Shown here piece by piece: positions 16,789 to 25,177 of a DNA stretch of 64,000 bases (position 1 is its first letter; every line of letters begins with the position of its first letter). The notes under the pieces were generated by a model, which saw only the letters and a list, made by a program, of their open reading frames with translations, was not told the DNA's origin and did no database searches. Both the position numbers and the translations under genes were made by a program. The stretch spans positions 124,001-188,000 of the forward strand of contig NZ_VMRJ01000008.1 in the NCBI RefSeq assembly GCF_007713685.1, written 5' to 3'. This DNA is from Hymenobacter setariae (GTDB lineage Bacteria; Bacteroidota; Bacteroidia; Cytophagales; Hymenobacteraceae).

Positions 16789-17125
16789 GAATTGGTATAG
16801 TCTTTCTGATACGGCCATCCTGCGGGAAGTCGGCACCAGCCTGCGGCAGATTCGGCTCAATCGCAACCAGTCCCAGCAGGCCGTGGCTACGGCGGCGGGC
16901 ATCGACCGGGCCACGCTCAGCCTGATTGAGCACGGCCGGCCTACTTCGCTGCTAACGTTTGTGCAGCTATTGCGCACGCTGGAGCACCTGGATGTGCTGG
17001 AAGGGCTCGTGACCAAGGCCGAGCTTAACCCAGTGGTACTGGCCCGCTTAGCGAAAAAGCAGCGCCGACACGCTTCCGGCCCAGCCGATTCGTCCTCCGC
17101 TACGCCCGCCCCTTCCGAATGGTAA
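16787..17125 (+). CDS. hipB: HipB-like antitoxin / XRE-family repressor
   Basis: This 112-aa protein has an XRE helix-turn-helix at residues about 12-70 (LREVGTSLRQIRLNRNQSQQ, AGIDRATLSLIEHGRPTSLL). It has a short disordered C-terminal tail. I chose the ATG at 16787; the TTG at 16772 lies inside the operator arm and is unlikely. It binds HipA and represses the operon through the two inverted sites that precede and overlap its start. Its stop overlaps the hipA ATG (ATGGTAA), implying translational coupling. Confidence 0.85.
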   Translation: MNWYSLSDTAILREVGTSLRQIRLNRNQSQQAVATAAGIDRATLSLIEHGRPTSLLTFVQLLRTLEHLDVLEGLVTKAELNPVVLARLAKKQRRHASGPADSSSATPAPSEW

Positions 17126-18437
17126 CGCTGGCCACTATTCGCCTGTGGGGGCAGCCGGTAGGGGTAGTCAGCTGGGATGCCGACCGGGCCCGCGCCACGT
17201 TCGCCTACGAGCCCGCGCCACGTTCGCCTACGAGCCCGCCTTCATTCGGTCGCGGCTAGAGGTGGCGCCTTTACAAATGCCGCTGACGCGCGGGGCCGAT
17301 ACAGTGTACGCCTTTCCGCGCCTCAACCCCGAGACGTTCCACGGCCTGCCGGGCCTGCTGGCCGATTCGCTACCCGACCGCTTTGGCAACCAGTTGATTG
17401 ATGCCTGGCTGGCCCTGCAAGGCCGCAGCCCCGAAGGCTTTTCGCCGGTGGAGCGTCTGTGCTACACGGCCAACCGGGGCATGGGCGCGCTGGAATTTGA
17501 GCCGGCGCTGAAAAGCGGGGCGGCTACCGGCTCGGAAGCGGTCGAAATAGCGGCCCTCGTTGAACTGGCGCAGCAAGTGCTTGACCAGCGGGAAGGCCTG
17601 CACGTCAACCTGCGCCACGAGTCGACCGAGGCGCTGGCCGCCCTGCTGGCCGTGGGTACATCGGCCGGCGGCGCCCGCCCCAAGGCGCTGATTGCCTATA
17701 ACGACGCCACGGGCGAAGTGCGCTCGGGCCAGGTGACGGCCCCGGCAGACTTCGGCTACTGGCTGCTGAAGCTGGATGGGGTGCGTGACCAGGTAGTAGC
17801 TGACCCTCAAGATTTTGGGCGGGTGGAATACGCCTATTACCACATGGCCATCGCCAGCGGCCTCGACATGACGGAGTGCCGCCTGTACGAGGAGAATGAG
17901 CGGGCACACTTCATGACGCGCCGCTTTGACCGCACGGCGACGGGCGAAAAGCTGCACGCCCAGACGCTGTGCGCCCTTGGCCACTTCGACTACAACCAAC
18001 CCGCCACCTACTCTTACGAGCAGGCCTTTCAGGTGCTACGCCAACTGCGCCTGCCCTACCCGGCCGCCGAGCAGCTGTTTCGCCGAATGGTCTTCAACAT
18101 TGTGGCCCGCAACCAGGACGACCACACCAAGAATATTTCGTTCCTGATGGATGCGGCGGGCCAGTGGCAGCTGGCTCCGGCGTATGATGTGGCGTATTCT
18201 TACAAGCCCGGCAACCGCTGGCTGATGCAGCACCAGCTATCGGTCAACGGCAAGCGCGACCACTTCACGCGGGCGGATTTGCGCCAAGTAGCCAAGGAGA
18301 TGAACGTGCGCCGGGCAGATGAACTGGTGGATGAGATACTGGCGCAGGTAGCCCACTGGCCGGCGTTTGCCGCCGCTGCCGGCGTAGCCGAAGGGCGGGT
18401 GGCTGAAATTGGCGCGGCGCACCGGCAACTACGTTGA
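17119..18437 (+). pseudogene. hipA: HipA-type Ser/Thr kinase toxin, frameshifted by a 23-bp duplication
   Basis: The expected start is the ATG at 17119, overlapping the hipB stop. Translation runs MVTLATIRLWGQPVGVVSWD and then meets a 23-bp tandem duplication (17188-17233) that shifts the frame. Removing one copy restores a continuous HipA with the N-subdomain, the GTSAGGARPKALI loop, the catalytic NQDDHTKN motif and YDVAYS. Everything after the duplication is intact to 18437. As it stands, normal translation is cut short, unless it starts at the GTG at 17145 (430 codons with a foreign 25-residue N-terminus). The gene could be dead or reversibly switched off. Confidence 0.8.
17188..17233 (+). 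repeat. 23-bp perfect tandem duplication inside hipA
   Basis: Positions 17188-17210 are repeated exactly at 17211-17233, and six further nt (17234-17239) begin a third copy. The unit length is not a multiple of three, so each gain or loss changes the hipA reading frame. One copy gives the frame that joins the start overlapping hipB to the conserved kinase body. Confidence 0.95.
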
Positions 18438-18550
18438 GCAAGCCTGTTTAACCAGTTAGCTGTTCGCGTAGCAAACGCGAAAAAGGCCGTTTGGGCTACC
18501 AAAAAATCCTTCTCCGGTCGGCCTTTCTCCGGTTGCCCTAGCCCTGGCCC

Positions 18551-18558
18551 TACCTTTG
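18551..18558 (+). promoter_or_regulatory. TACCTTTG promoter box for the two-component operon
   Basis: TACCTTTG matches the Bacteroidota -7 consensus TAnnTTTG and ends 4 nt before the sensor kinase ATG at 18563. This implies a leaderless or nearly leaderless mRNA. The same octamer sits 5 nt before the DUF6660 start at 14237. Confidence 0.5.
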
Positions 18559-18562
18559 GCCC

Positions 18563-19678
18563 ATGCGCACAGAGCGGCCTTTTTCAGCAAACCAATCCGA
18601 CCGGCCCCTGGTGGCGGGGCCGGTGATTGCGCTGGCCTGGCTGCTGTTCAGCGGCTTTATGGTGCTGCTGATTTTCGTACAAAACCTCTCGGCCGGCACG
18701 CCTACCAACTGGGGTGAGGCGCTGGGCGGGCGCTTGCTGCACGGGCTGATTTGGGGACTGCTCACGCCGGTGGTGTTTGCGCTGGCGGCCCGCTTCGACC
18801 TCACCGAGCGGCGGCGGTGGCTGCCCAAGCTGCTGGCGCACGCGGCGGCCAGCTACGGGCTCACCCTGACCTATCGCCTCGTGTATGCCGGGGCGATGGA
18901 CGCAGCCGGAGCCCTGCCGGGCGGCTTTTCGCTGGCCAGCGTGGTGGCCAATGCTAATAACTGGGTGCCCATTTACTGGATGCTGCTCTGCATTGCCTAT
19001 GCGGTGCAGTACCGCGAGCGGTTTCGGGAGGGCCAGCTGCGAGCGGCCCAGCTTGAAACCCAGCTGGTGCAGGCCCAGCTGCAGGCGCTGAAAATGCAGC
19101 TTCAGCCCCATTTCCTGTTCAACTCGCTCAACGCCGTATCCGCTTTGATGAGCGCCGACGTGAAGGCGGCCCGCCGGATGCTGGCCCAGCTCAGCCAGTT
19201 TCTGCGACTGGTGCTCGACGGCGCCGATGCCCACGAGGTGACCCTGGCCCAGGAGCTGCACCTCACGCGCCTCTACCTCACAATCGAGCAAACCCGCTTC
19301 CCCGACCGCTTGGCCGTGGCGTACGACATCGACCCCGGCACCGAGGGCGCGCTGCTGCCCGCCCTGCTCTTGCAGCCGGTGGTGGAAAACGCCGTGCGCC
19401 ACGGCCTGGCCCCGCAAGCGGGGGCGGGCGAGCTGGCCATCAGTGCCCGGCGGGCCGGCACCCGCCTGCTGGTGCAGGTGCGGGACAACGGTCGGGGCAC
19501 CGCCGACACCGCCGCCCGCGGCCTGGGCCTGCGCAACCTCGAAAGCCGCCTGGCCACCCGCTACGGCCCCGACTACGCCGTGACCGTGGACACGGCCCCC
19601 GGACAGGGCTACTGCCTGCGGCTGTCGCTGCCCTTCGTGGCCGCCGCGCCGGCCGCCCAACCTAGCGTACCTGCATGA
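18563..19678 (+). CDS. LytS-type sensor histidine kinase
   Basis: This 371-aa inner-membrane kinase has four transmembrane segments in residues about 18-145. A coiled-coil linker and a His_kinase domain follow, with the phospho-acceptor His183 in MQLQPHFLFNSLN. The N-box is LLQPVVENAVRHGL (Asn276) and the G-box is DNGRGT followed by GLGLRNLESRL. The signal is unknown, since no extracellular sensor domain is present. It overlaps the response-regulator gene by 4 nt (ATGA), so the two are translated together. Confidence 0.92.
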   Translation: MRTERPFSANQSDRPLVAGPVIALAWLLFSGFMVLLIFVQNLSAGTPTNWGEALGGRLLHGLIWGLLTPVVFALAARFDLTERRRWLPKLLAHAAASYGLTLTYRLVYAGAMDAAGALPGGFSLASVVANANNWVPIYWMLLCIAYAVQYRERFREGQLRAAQLETQLVQAQLQALKMQLQPHFLFNSLNAVSALMSADVKAARRMLAQLSQFLRLVLDGADAHEVTLAQELHLTRLYLTIEQTRFPDRLAVAYDIDPGTEGALLPALLLQPVVENAVRHGLAPQAGAGELAISARRAGTRLLVQVRDNGRGTADTAARGLGLRNLESRLATRYGPDYAVTVDTAPGQGYCLRLSLPFVAAAPAAQPSVPA

Positions 19679-20469
19679 GCCCGAGCATCCGCACCCTGCT
19701 GGTCGATGATGAGCCGCTGGCCCGCCACTTGTTGGGCGAGCTACTGGCCGACTTTCCCGCCCTGGTCGTGGCCGGCGAGTGTGCCAACGGCCCCGAGGCC
19801 CTGGCTGCCCTACAAGCCGGTGGCTACGACGTGGTGTTTCTGGACGTGCAGATGCCCGGCCTCGACGGGGTGCAGGTGCTGCAACAGCTGCGGGCCGCTG
19901 GCCAGCCCCTGCCGCTGGTGGTGTTCGTGACCGCCTACGACCAGTACGCCGTGGCCGCCTTCGGCCTGCACGCGGTCGATTACCTGCTCAAGCCCCTCGA
20001 CCCCGACCGCTTTGCCGACTGCGTGCGCCGGGTGCAGCAGCAGCTAGCCCAGCGCGACAGCCACGCCGCCGGGGCCGACCTGGCGGCCCTGCTCCGCGCC
20101 TGGCCCCCGGCCGCCCCTACCCCGCCGCCCGCCTACCAGGACCGCTTCCTGGTGAAGCAGCCGGAGCGGCAGTTTTTCGTGCCCGCCGCCGACGTGTGCT
20201 ACCTCGAAGCCACCAGCAGCGGCGTGCTGCTGCACCTGACCGGGACCGCCCACCCCCTGCGGGCCACCCTGGCCCAGCTGGCCGAGCGCCTCGACCCGGC
20301 CCATTTCCTGCGCATCCACCGCTCGGTTATCATTCACACCGAGCACATTGTGGAGTTTAAGCCGTGGGCGCACGGCGAGTATGTGTTTCGAATGGCCAAT
20401 GGGCTGCACGTCACGTCCTCACGCAGCTACAACGCGGCTATTCAGCAGTTCTTAAAGCGTTTTGCTTAG
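19675..20469 (+). CDS. LytTR-family response regulator
   Basis: This 264-aa regulator has a receiver domain at residues 5-120, with acidic Asp11/Asp12, phospho-acceptor Asp57 (FLDVQMPG), Thr86 and Lys106 (LKPLD). A Pro-rich linker leads to a C-terminal LytTR DNA-binding domain (FFVPAADVCYLEATSSGVLL, then FLRIHRSVIIHTEHI). It is the cognate partner of the overlapping LytS kinase. Its targets may include the DUF305 and YncE-like genes immediately downstream, which is inference from position. Confidence 0.93.
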   Translation: MSPSIRTLLVDDEPLARHLLGELLADFPALVVAGECANGPEALAALQAGGYDVVFLDVQMPGLDGVQVLQQLRAAGQPLPLVVFVTAYDQYAVAAFGLHAVDYLLKPLDPDRFADCVRRVQQQLAQRDSHAAGADLAALLRAWPPAAPTPPPAYQDRFLVKQPERQFFVPAADVCYLEATSSGVLLHLTGTAHPLRATLAQLAERLDPAHFLRIHRSVIIHTEHIVEFKPWAHGEYVFRMANGLHVTSSRSYNAAIQQFLKRFA

Positions 20470-20583
20470 CTACCGGGGACCAAAAAAGCCAACTCGGCCT
20501 CCAATAAGGCCATCCCACCCCGCCTCCCCACCGCCCGCGCCACGTAGCCCGTAGGTTTGACCACGCAAACGCTACCAACCCCC

Positions 20584-20991
20584 GTGAAAAATATCCTCCT
20601 GTTTTTCGGCCTCCTGCTCGGGGCTACCTCCGCCGTTCAGGCCCAGCACCACATGGCCGGCATGAGCCACGCCGGCATGACCGGCATGGCGATGCCCGCC
20701 GCCAAACCCGGCAGCCCGGTGGCCGCCTTCCAGCACGGCATGGACTCGGTGATGGTGGTGATGGACGAAGGCATGCGCCGCATGGACGGGGCTAGCCCCG
20801 CCGACATCGACGCCAGCTTTGCGGCCATGATGGTACCGCACCACCAAGGGGCCGTGGATATGGCCCGCCTGCAGCTACTCTACGGCAAGGACCCGGCCCT
20901 GCGCCGCCTGGCCCAGAGTATCATCGCCGAGCAGCAGGTCGAGATTCAGCAGATGCAGGCCTGGCTCAAGCAGCACCCGGCCAAGCCCTAG
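20584..20991 (+). CDS. DUF305 periplasmic protein
   Basis: This 135-aa protein has a signal peptide (MKNILLFFGLLLGATSAVQA) from a GTG start at 20584; a TTG nine codons upstream is less plausible. A Met/His-rich segment follows (HHMAGMSHAGMTGMAMP). The DUF305 ferritin-like helical domain has the MMVPHHQGAVDMARLQL signature and a C-terminal QSIIAEQQVEIQQM helix. The family is associated with copper and other metal resistance. It is the first of three separate DUF305 genes in the window. Confidence 0.85.
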   Translation: MKNILLFFGLLLGATSAVQAQHHMAGMSHAGMTGMAMPAAKPGSPVAAFQHGMDSVMVVMDEGMRRMDGASPADIDASFAAMMVPHHQGAVDMARLQLLYGKDPALRRLAQSIIAEQQVEIQQMQAWLKQHPAKP

Positions 20992-20997
20992 GTGGAG

Positions 20998-21069
20998 TGT
21001 AGCGCGGACGCTGTGAGTCCGCGCGTTGCCCGATTACCCTACGCGCGGACTTGCAGAGTCCACGCTACA
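20998..21069. repeat. REP/MITE-like inverted repeat (72 bp)
   Basis: Two 29-nt arms (20998-21026 and 21041-21069) match at 25 of 29 positions around a 14-nt centre. The ends read TGTAGCG...CGCTACA. The same terminal sequence (GTAGCGTGG) ends the larger element at 28794-28914, so the two belong to one short palindromic family. It lies between the DUF305 stop and the YncE-like start. Confidence 0.75.
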
Positions 21070-21081
21070 TTCTTATTGTCC

Positions 21082-22488
21082 ATGAAATATCTTCTCCTGC
21101 CCGCCCTGCTGCTGGCCGGCACCGCCGCCCGCGCCCAGGCCGTGAGCCACCGCGACCGGGTGTACACCGCCGACCAGATTTCCAACACGGTGTCCGTCAT
21201 TGACCCGGCCGATAATAAGCTGCTGGGCCAGGTGATACTGGGCAAGCCGCAGCCCGATTTAACGTCGGCCCTCTACCGGGGGCAGGCGCTGGTGCACGGC
21301 CTGGGCGCCTCGCCCGACCATCGGCTGCTGGCCGTGGTGTCGGTGGGCTCCAACAACGTCACGTTTATCGAAACGGCCACCAACGCCATCAAGGGCAGCG
21401 TGTACGTGGGCCGCGCCCCGCACGAGCCCACCTTCCGGCCCGATGGCAAGGAAGTGTGGGTGACGGTGCGCGGCGAGGACTACCTCTCCGTGATTGATGC
21501 CGCCACGCTGCGCGAAACCCGCCGCGTGCAGGTGCCCAACGGGCCGGGCCAAATCGCATTCAGCCCCGATGGCAAGCGGGCCTTCGTGTGCTCCAGCTTC
21601 TCGCCCGAGCTGGCGGTGATTGACGTGGCTACCTACCAGGTTATCAAGAAAATACCCGTCGTCAGCCCGTTCTCGCCCAACATCTTCCCCAGCAAGGACG
21701 GCCAGCAAATCTGGTTTACGCACAAGGACGTGGGCAAGGTGTCGGTGCTCGATACCAAAACACTGACCATCAGCGGGGTACTAACTACCGGCCCCATCAC
21801 CAACCACGTGACCACCGTGGACCTGCCCACCGGCAAGCTGGCCTACGTGACGGTGGGCGGCGAAGACGTGGTGAAAGTGTACAGCCGCGAGCCGGGCTTC
21901 AAGCAGCTGGCGACCATTGCGGTGGGGGCCAATCCGCACGGCATCTGGCCCGCGGGCGATGGCAGCCGGGTGTACGTGGGCCTCGAAAACGGCGATTCGG
22001 CCGTGGCCGTGAGCACGGCCACCAACCGGGTGCTGGGCAAAATCAAGGTCGGCCAGGCCCCCATGGCCCTGATGTACGTGCCCGATGCCGTGCCCTCGGG
22101 CGTGGCCAGCGCGGCCAACCTCGGCCAGCAGCTCATCGACCAGCCCACCGTCATCCGCAACCTGCGCCCCCCTACCCCCGGCCCTGCCGCCGGCACCATG
22201 AACCTGCGCTCGGAAGGCCTCGTGGACCTGGCCACCTTCAACCTGCGCGCCCTGGCCCCGAATACCGATTACGACATCTTCCTCACCAACTCCGCCCAGG
22301 CCCCCTACGCCCGCGACTATCCCCTCACCACCGTGCACACCGATGCCAAGGGCGGCGCCATGGGCCAGGCGCTCGGCCCCGTGCAGCGCATCGCCAGCGG
22401 CGATTTGCACCCGGCCGGCAAGGCATTTACGCGAGTGGTGGTGGCCCCGAAAGCAACCGACGGCCCACCGGCGCTGGTGAGCGAGTAG
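21082..22488 (+). CDS. YncE-family beta-propeller protein, exported
   Basis: This 468-aa protein starts at the ATG at 21082 with a clear signal peptide (MKYLLLPALLLAGTAARAQA). It contains about seven propeller repeats of the YVTN/NHL kind (VYTADQISNTVSVIDPADNK; GSVYVGRAPHEPTFRPDGKE; VPNGPGQIAFSPDGKRAFV). A C-terminal beta domain of about 110 residues follows (NLRSEGLVDLATFNLRALAP). It is a periplasmic or surface protein, probably for binding or scaffolding; no catalytic residues can be assigned. The earlier in-frame codons belong to the preceding repeat and should not be included. Confidence 0.82.
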   Translation: MKYLLLPALLLAGTAARAQAVSHRDRVYTADQISNTVSVIDPADNKLLGQVILGKPQPDLTSALYRGQALVHGLGASPDHRLLAVVSVGSNNVTFIETATNAIKGSVYVGRAPHEPTFRPDGKEVWVTVRGEDYLSVIDAATLRETRRVQVPNGPGQIAFSPDGKRAFVCSSFSPELAVIDVATYQVIKKIPVVSPFSPNIFPSKDGQQIWFTHKDVGKVSVLDTKTLTISGVLTTGPITNHVTTVDLPTGKLAYVTVGGEDVVKVYSREPGFKQLATIAVGANPHGIWPAGDGSRVYVGLENGDSAVAVSTATNRVLGKIKVGQAPMALMYVPDAVPSGVASAANLGQQLIDQPTVIRNLRPPTPGPAAGTMNLRSEGLVDLATFNLRALAPNTDYDIFLTNSAQAPYARDYPLTTVHTDAKGGAMGQALGPVQRIASGDLHPAGKAFTRVVVAPKATDGPPALVSE

Positions 22489-22507
22489 ACGGGTTTTTCA
22501 GGCCATA

Positions 22508-22623
22508 ATGCGGACTTTTATCCTCCAGGCTGCCGTGGTGGACAACGCAAGCAAAACCGGCCGCGCTACCCAAGTGGTGCCAATCAGCCCCGCGGCCAAC
22601 TGCTGACGCCCGTGCCCCGTTGA
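22508..22623 (+). pseudogene. C-terminal remnant of a lipoprotein paralogue
   Basis: The plus strand reads ILQAAVVDNASKTGRATQVV then PISPAAN, closely matching the C-terminus of the lipoprotein at 29862-31064 (KAAVVDNAGKTGSATQVLQI, SPVANGQLLTPAP). A small indel then shifts frame, after which GQLLTPVPR and a stop complete the match. Nothing upstream aligns, so only the last 40 or so codons survive. The rest of the gap 22489-22695 holds no gene. Confidence 0.7.
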
Positions 22624-22695
22624 AGTACTAGTAGGCGATGCCTCCCGTTCGGGATGCGCGTGGTGCGCTATTACGGATTGTTTACGAACTGCTTT

Positions 22696-23904
22696 ATGGA
22701 AAAGACTACGCATACCCCGGGCCAGGGTCTGAGCCGCCGGGCCGTTTTGAGTGGCTTGGTACCGGCCCTGGCCGTGGCCGGTACTTCGTCGGCCTGGGCC
22801 AGCGCCGCGCCTGTTGCCAGCCCCCCGGCCGCCCTGGGCCGCGGCACGTTCCCGGGCCTCATCACCCGCGAGAAAGAGCCGCTGAACCTGGAATTGCCCT
22901 TCCCCACGCTGGAAGACCGGCTGGTGTCCAATAACCGTTTCTACGTGCGCAGCCACTTCCACATTCCCACGATAGCGGCGGCAAGCTGGCAGCTCAGCGT
23001 CGAGGGCGAGGTGCGCAATTTATTAAAAATCAGCTACGACGAGCTGCGCAAGATGCCCTCTAAAACCGTGACGGCTACCCTGGAATGCGCCGGCAACGGC
23101 CGTGCCCGGCTCGCCCCAAAGGTCAAGGGCCTGCTTTGGGAGCAGGGCGGCGTGGGCAACGCCACTTGGACGGGCGTACCCCTCTCGGCGCTGCTGGAGC
23201 GGGCCGGGGTGAAGCCGGGGGCCGTGGAAATCATCTTCGAAGGTACCGACCAGGGCGAAGTCACCGAAGAACCCAAGTCGCCGGGCGCCATCCACTTTGC
23301 CCGTAGCCTGCCGCTGGCCAAGGCCCGGCAGCCCGAGGTGCTGGTGGCCTACCTCATGAACGGCCAGCCCCTACCCCCCGAGCACGGCTTCCCGGTGCGG
23401 CTGGTGGTACCCGGCTGGTACGGCATGGCCTCGGTGAAATGGCTCAGCAAAATCATGGTCAGCGCCGTGCCCTACGACGGCTACTGGCAAACCCTGGAAT
23501 ACGCCTACTGGAAGCGCGAGCGCGGCCTGCCCACCCTCACGCCCGTGACGGAAATGCTGGTAAAAGCCGAAATAGCCCGCCCCGCCTTGCACGAAGAAGT
23601 GCCCGCCGGCCAGCCCTACCGCGTGTACGGCGCGGCCTGGACCGGCGAGAGCGAGGTCACCCGCGTGGAAGTCAGCACCGACAACGGCGGCAGCTGGCAG
23701 CCCGCCCAGCTCCTCGAAGCCGCCGTGCCCTTCGCCTGGCGCTTCTGGGAGTTCAGCTGGACGCCGCCTGCCGCGCCGGGCCGCTACACTTTGCAGGCCC
23801 GCGCCACCGACCGCGCCGGCCACACCCAGCCCACCGCGCACGACCCCGACCGCCGCACCTACATGGTCAATAAAATCGGGGCCGTGGAGGTAATCGTATC
23901 CTAA
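22696..23904 (+). CDS. Sulfite oxidase-family molybdoenzyme (Tat-exported)
   Basis: This 402-aa protein starts at the ATG at 22696. A twin-arginine signal (GLSRRAVLSGLVPALAVAG) predicts export of a folded, cofactor-loaded enzyme. The oxidoreductase molybdopterin-binding domain carries the molybdenum ligand Cys131 in TLECAGNGR and the conserved HGFPVRLVVPGWYGMASVKW stretch. A C-terminal Mo-co dimerisation domain follows (VEVSTDNGGSWQPAQL). No haem domain is present, as in SorA-like enzymes that pass electrons to a separate cytochrome c. It probably oxidises sulfite to sulfate; the dihaem cytochrome at 33626 lies in the same window. A terminator follows. Confidence 0.9.
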   Translation: MEKTTHTPGQGLSRRAVLSGLVPALAVAGTSSAWASAAPVASPPAALGRGTFPGLITREKEPLNLELPFPTLEDRLVSNNRFYVRSHFHIPTIAAASWQLSVEGEVRNLLKISYDELRKMPSKTVTATLECAGNGRARLAPKVKGLLWEQGGVGNATWTGVPLSALLERAGVKPGAVEIIFEGTDQGEVTEEPKSPGAIHFARSLPLAKARQPEVLVAYLMNGQPLPPEHGFPVRLVVPGWYGMASVKWLSKIMVSAVPYDGYWQTLEYAYWKRERGLPTLTPVTEMLVKAEIARPALHEEVPAGQPYRVYGAAWTGESEVTRVEVSTDNGGSWQPAQLLEAAVPFAWRFWEFSWTPPAAPGRYTLQARATDRAGHTQPTAHDPDRRTYMVNKIGAVEVIVS

Positions 23905-23927
23905 AGCCCGCGCCGCCACTCCTGCCG

Positions 23928-23964
23928 AAGGCCCCTGCCGCACCCTGCGCCAGGGGCCTTTTTG
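23928..23964 (+). terminator. Rho-independent terminator after the sulfite oxidase gene
   Basis: A 10-bp stem, AAGGCCCCTG/CAGGGGCCTT (23928-23937 and 23951-23960), is followed by Ts at 23959-23963, 24 nt after the stop codon. Confidence 0.85.
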
Positions 23965-24007
23965 CGGCTGCCAAGTCCGCGTCCTGGCCGCCACGCAGCT
24001 AGCAGAC

Positions 24008-24041
24008 AGCTATTAGCCAGCCGCTTCGCTGGCTAATAGCT
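24008..24041 (-). terminator. Perfect hairpin overlapping the DUF202 stop
   Basis: A 14-bp perfect inverted repeat (AGCTATTAGCCAGC, 6-nt loop, GCTGGCTAATAGCT) spans the last codons and stop of the DUF202 gene. There is little U-tract, so it may act as an mRNA-stabilising 3' hairpin or a weak terminator. Confidence 0.5.
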
Positions 24042-24285
24042 GGCGGCGGTGCACCCGAAAGCGCCACCCGCCCAGCGCCAGCACCACGGCCGCTACGGCC
24101 AGCGCCGTGTAGCCCAGCCGCCCGCCCCGCTCGGGGTGCAGCTGCAACAGCGCCAGGCCAAAGCCCACCAGCGCTAGGCTGGTGCGCACGTAGGTAAACA
24201 GGGTGCGCTCGTTGGCCAGGCGCGTGCGTTGCAGGGCCAGCCGGTCGGACAGTGGTAGGGCAGGCTTGGGGGTGGAAGCGGGCAT
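24013..24285 (-). CDS. DUF202 membrane protein
   Basis: This 90-aa protein has the DUF202 signature (LALQRTRLANERTLFTYVRT) just before the first transmembrane helix (SLALVGFGLALLQL). A second helix follows (YTALAVAAVVLALGGW) with a basic C-terminus. It is a two-pass inner-membrane protein of unknown function. It stands alone, convergent with the sulfite oxidase gene and divergent from the VIT1-like gene. Confidence 0.85.
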   Translation of the reverse strand: MPASTPKPALPLSDRLALQRTRLANERTLFTYVRTSLALVGFGLALLQLHPERGGRLGYTALAVAAVVLALGGWRFRVHRRQLLASEAAG

Positions 24286-24444
24286 AAGGAAGGCAGAAAA
24301 TGACTTTGAAACGGAGGCTAACCGCAGTAGGTCAAAGTAGCAGGCTTATGCTGGGCGGCAGGTGGGGTGTCCGCCGCTGGTATTTCCTCAGGATTCCCTC
24401 AAATTTGGGCGCGAGCTTGCCACTGTTTAACCCTGCCACCCGCC

Positions 24445-25146
24445 ATGCCCCTCCCCCTTCACCGCGAGCAGCACCTGACCAGCTCGGCCGTGCTGCAAGA
24501 CATTGTTATCGGCCTTTCCGACGGGCTGACCGTGCCCTTTGCCCTGGCCGCCGGCCTGAGCGGGGCGGTGCAGTCGTCGGGGCTGGTTATTACGGCGGGC
24601 CTGTCCGAAATCGTGGCCGGCTCCATTGCCATGGGCCTGGGCGGCTACCTGGCCGGCCGCACCGAGGTGGAGCACTACGCCGCCGAGCAGGCCCGCGAGC
24701 AGGCCGAAGTGCGCACCGTGCCCGCCACCGAGCGCCAGGAGGTGCAGGAGCTGCTGGTGGGTATGGGCCTCTCGGCGGCCACCGCCGCCCAGGCCACCGA
24801 CGAGCTGGTGCAGGACCCCGCCCAGTGGGTGCGCTTCATGATGAAGTACGAGCTGGGCCTGGAAGAGCCCGACCCGCGCCAGGCCCCCAAGAGTGCGCTC
24901 ACCATTGCCGGGGCCTACGCCGTGGGCGGGCTGATTCCGCTCAGCGCCTACTTCTTCACCGCGACCCCGCAGCACGGGCTGCTGTGGTCGGCCCTGATTA
25001 CGCTGGGCTGCCTGCTGGCGTTTGGCTACTTCCGCAGCCGCCTCACCGGTCAGCCACCCGTGGCGGGCGCCCTGAAAATGGCCGGTACCGGGGCCGCTGC
25101 CGCTGGGGCGGCTTTTCTGGCGGCGCGGCTATTTACAAGCGGTTAG
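24445..25146 (+). CDS. VIT1/CCC1-family transporter
   Basis: This 233-aa protein starts at the ATG at 24445 (MPLPLHREQHLTSSAVLQDI). The family hallmark DIVIGLSDGLTVPFALAAGL forms TM1. TM2 follows (ITAGLSEIVAGSIAMGLGGY), then the Glu-rich cytosolic metal-binding domain (residues about 65-135) and three more helices. It is likely an Fe(II)/Mn(II)-proton antiporter in the inner membrane. The 159-nt gap upstream holds its promoter, with no clear motif. It is convergent with the MBL hydrolase gene. Confidence 0.9.
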   Translation: MPLPLHREQHLTSSAVLQDIVIGLSDGLTVPFALAAGLSGAVQSSGLVITAGLSEIVAGSIAMGLGGYLAGRTEVEHYAAEQAREQAEVRTVPATERQEVQELLVGMGLSAATAAQATDELVQDPAQWVRFMMKYELGLEEPDPRQAPKSALTIAGAYAVGGLIPLSAYFFTATPQHGLLWSALITLGCLLAFGYFRSRLTGQPPVAGALKMAGTGAAAAGAAFLAARLFTSG

Positions 25147-25177
25147 CTCTCCTAACAGCCTCGCCGGCGGGTGGTGG

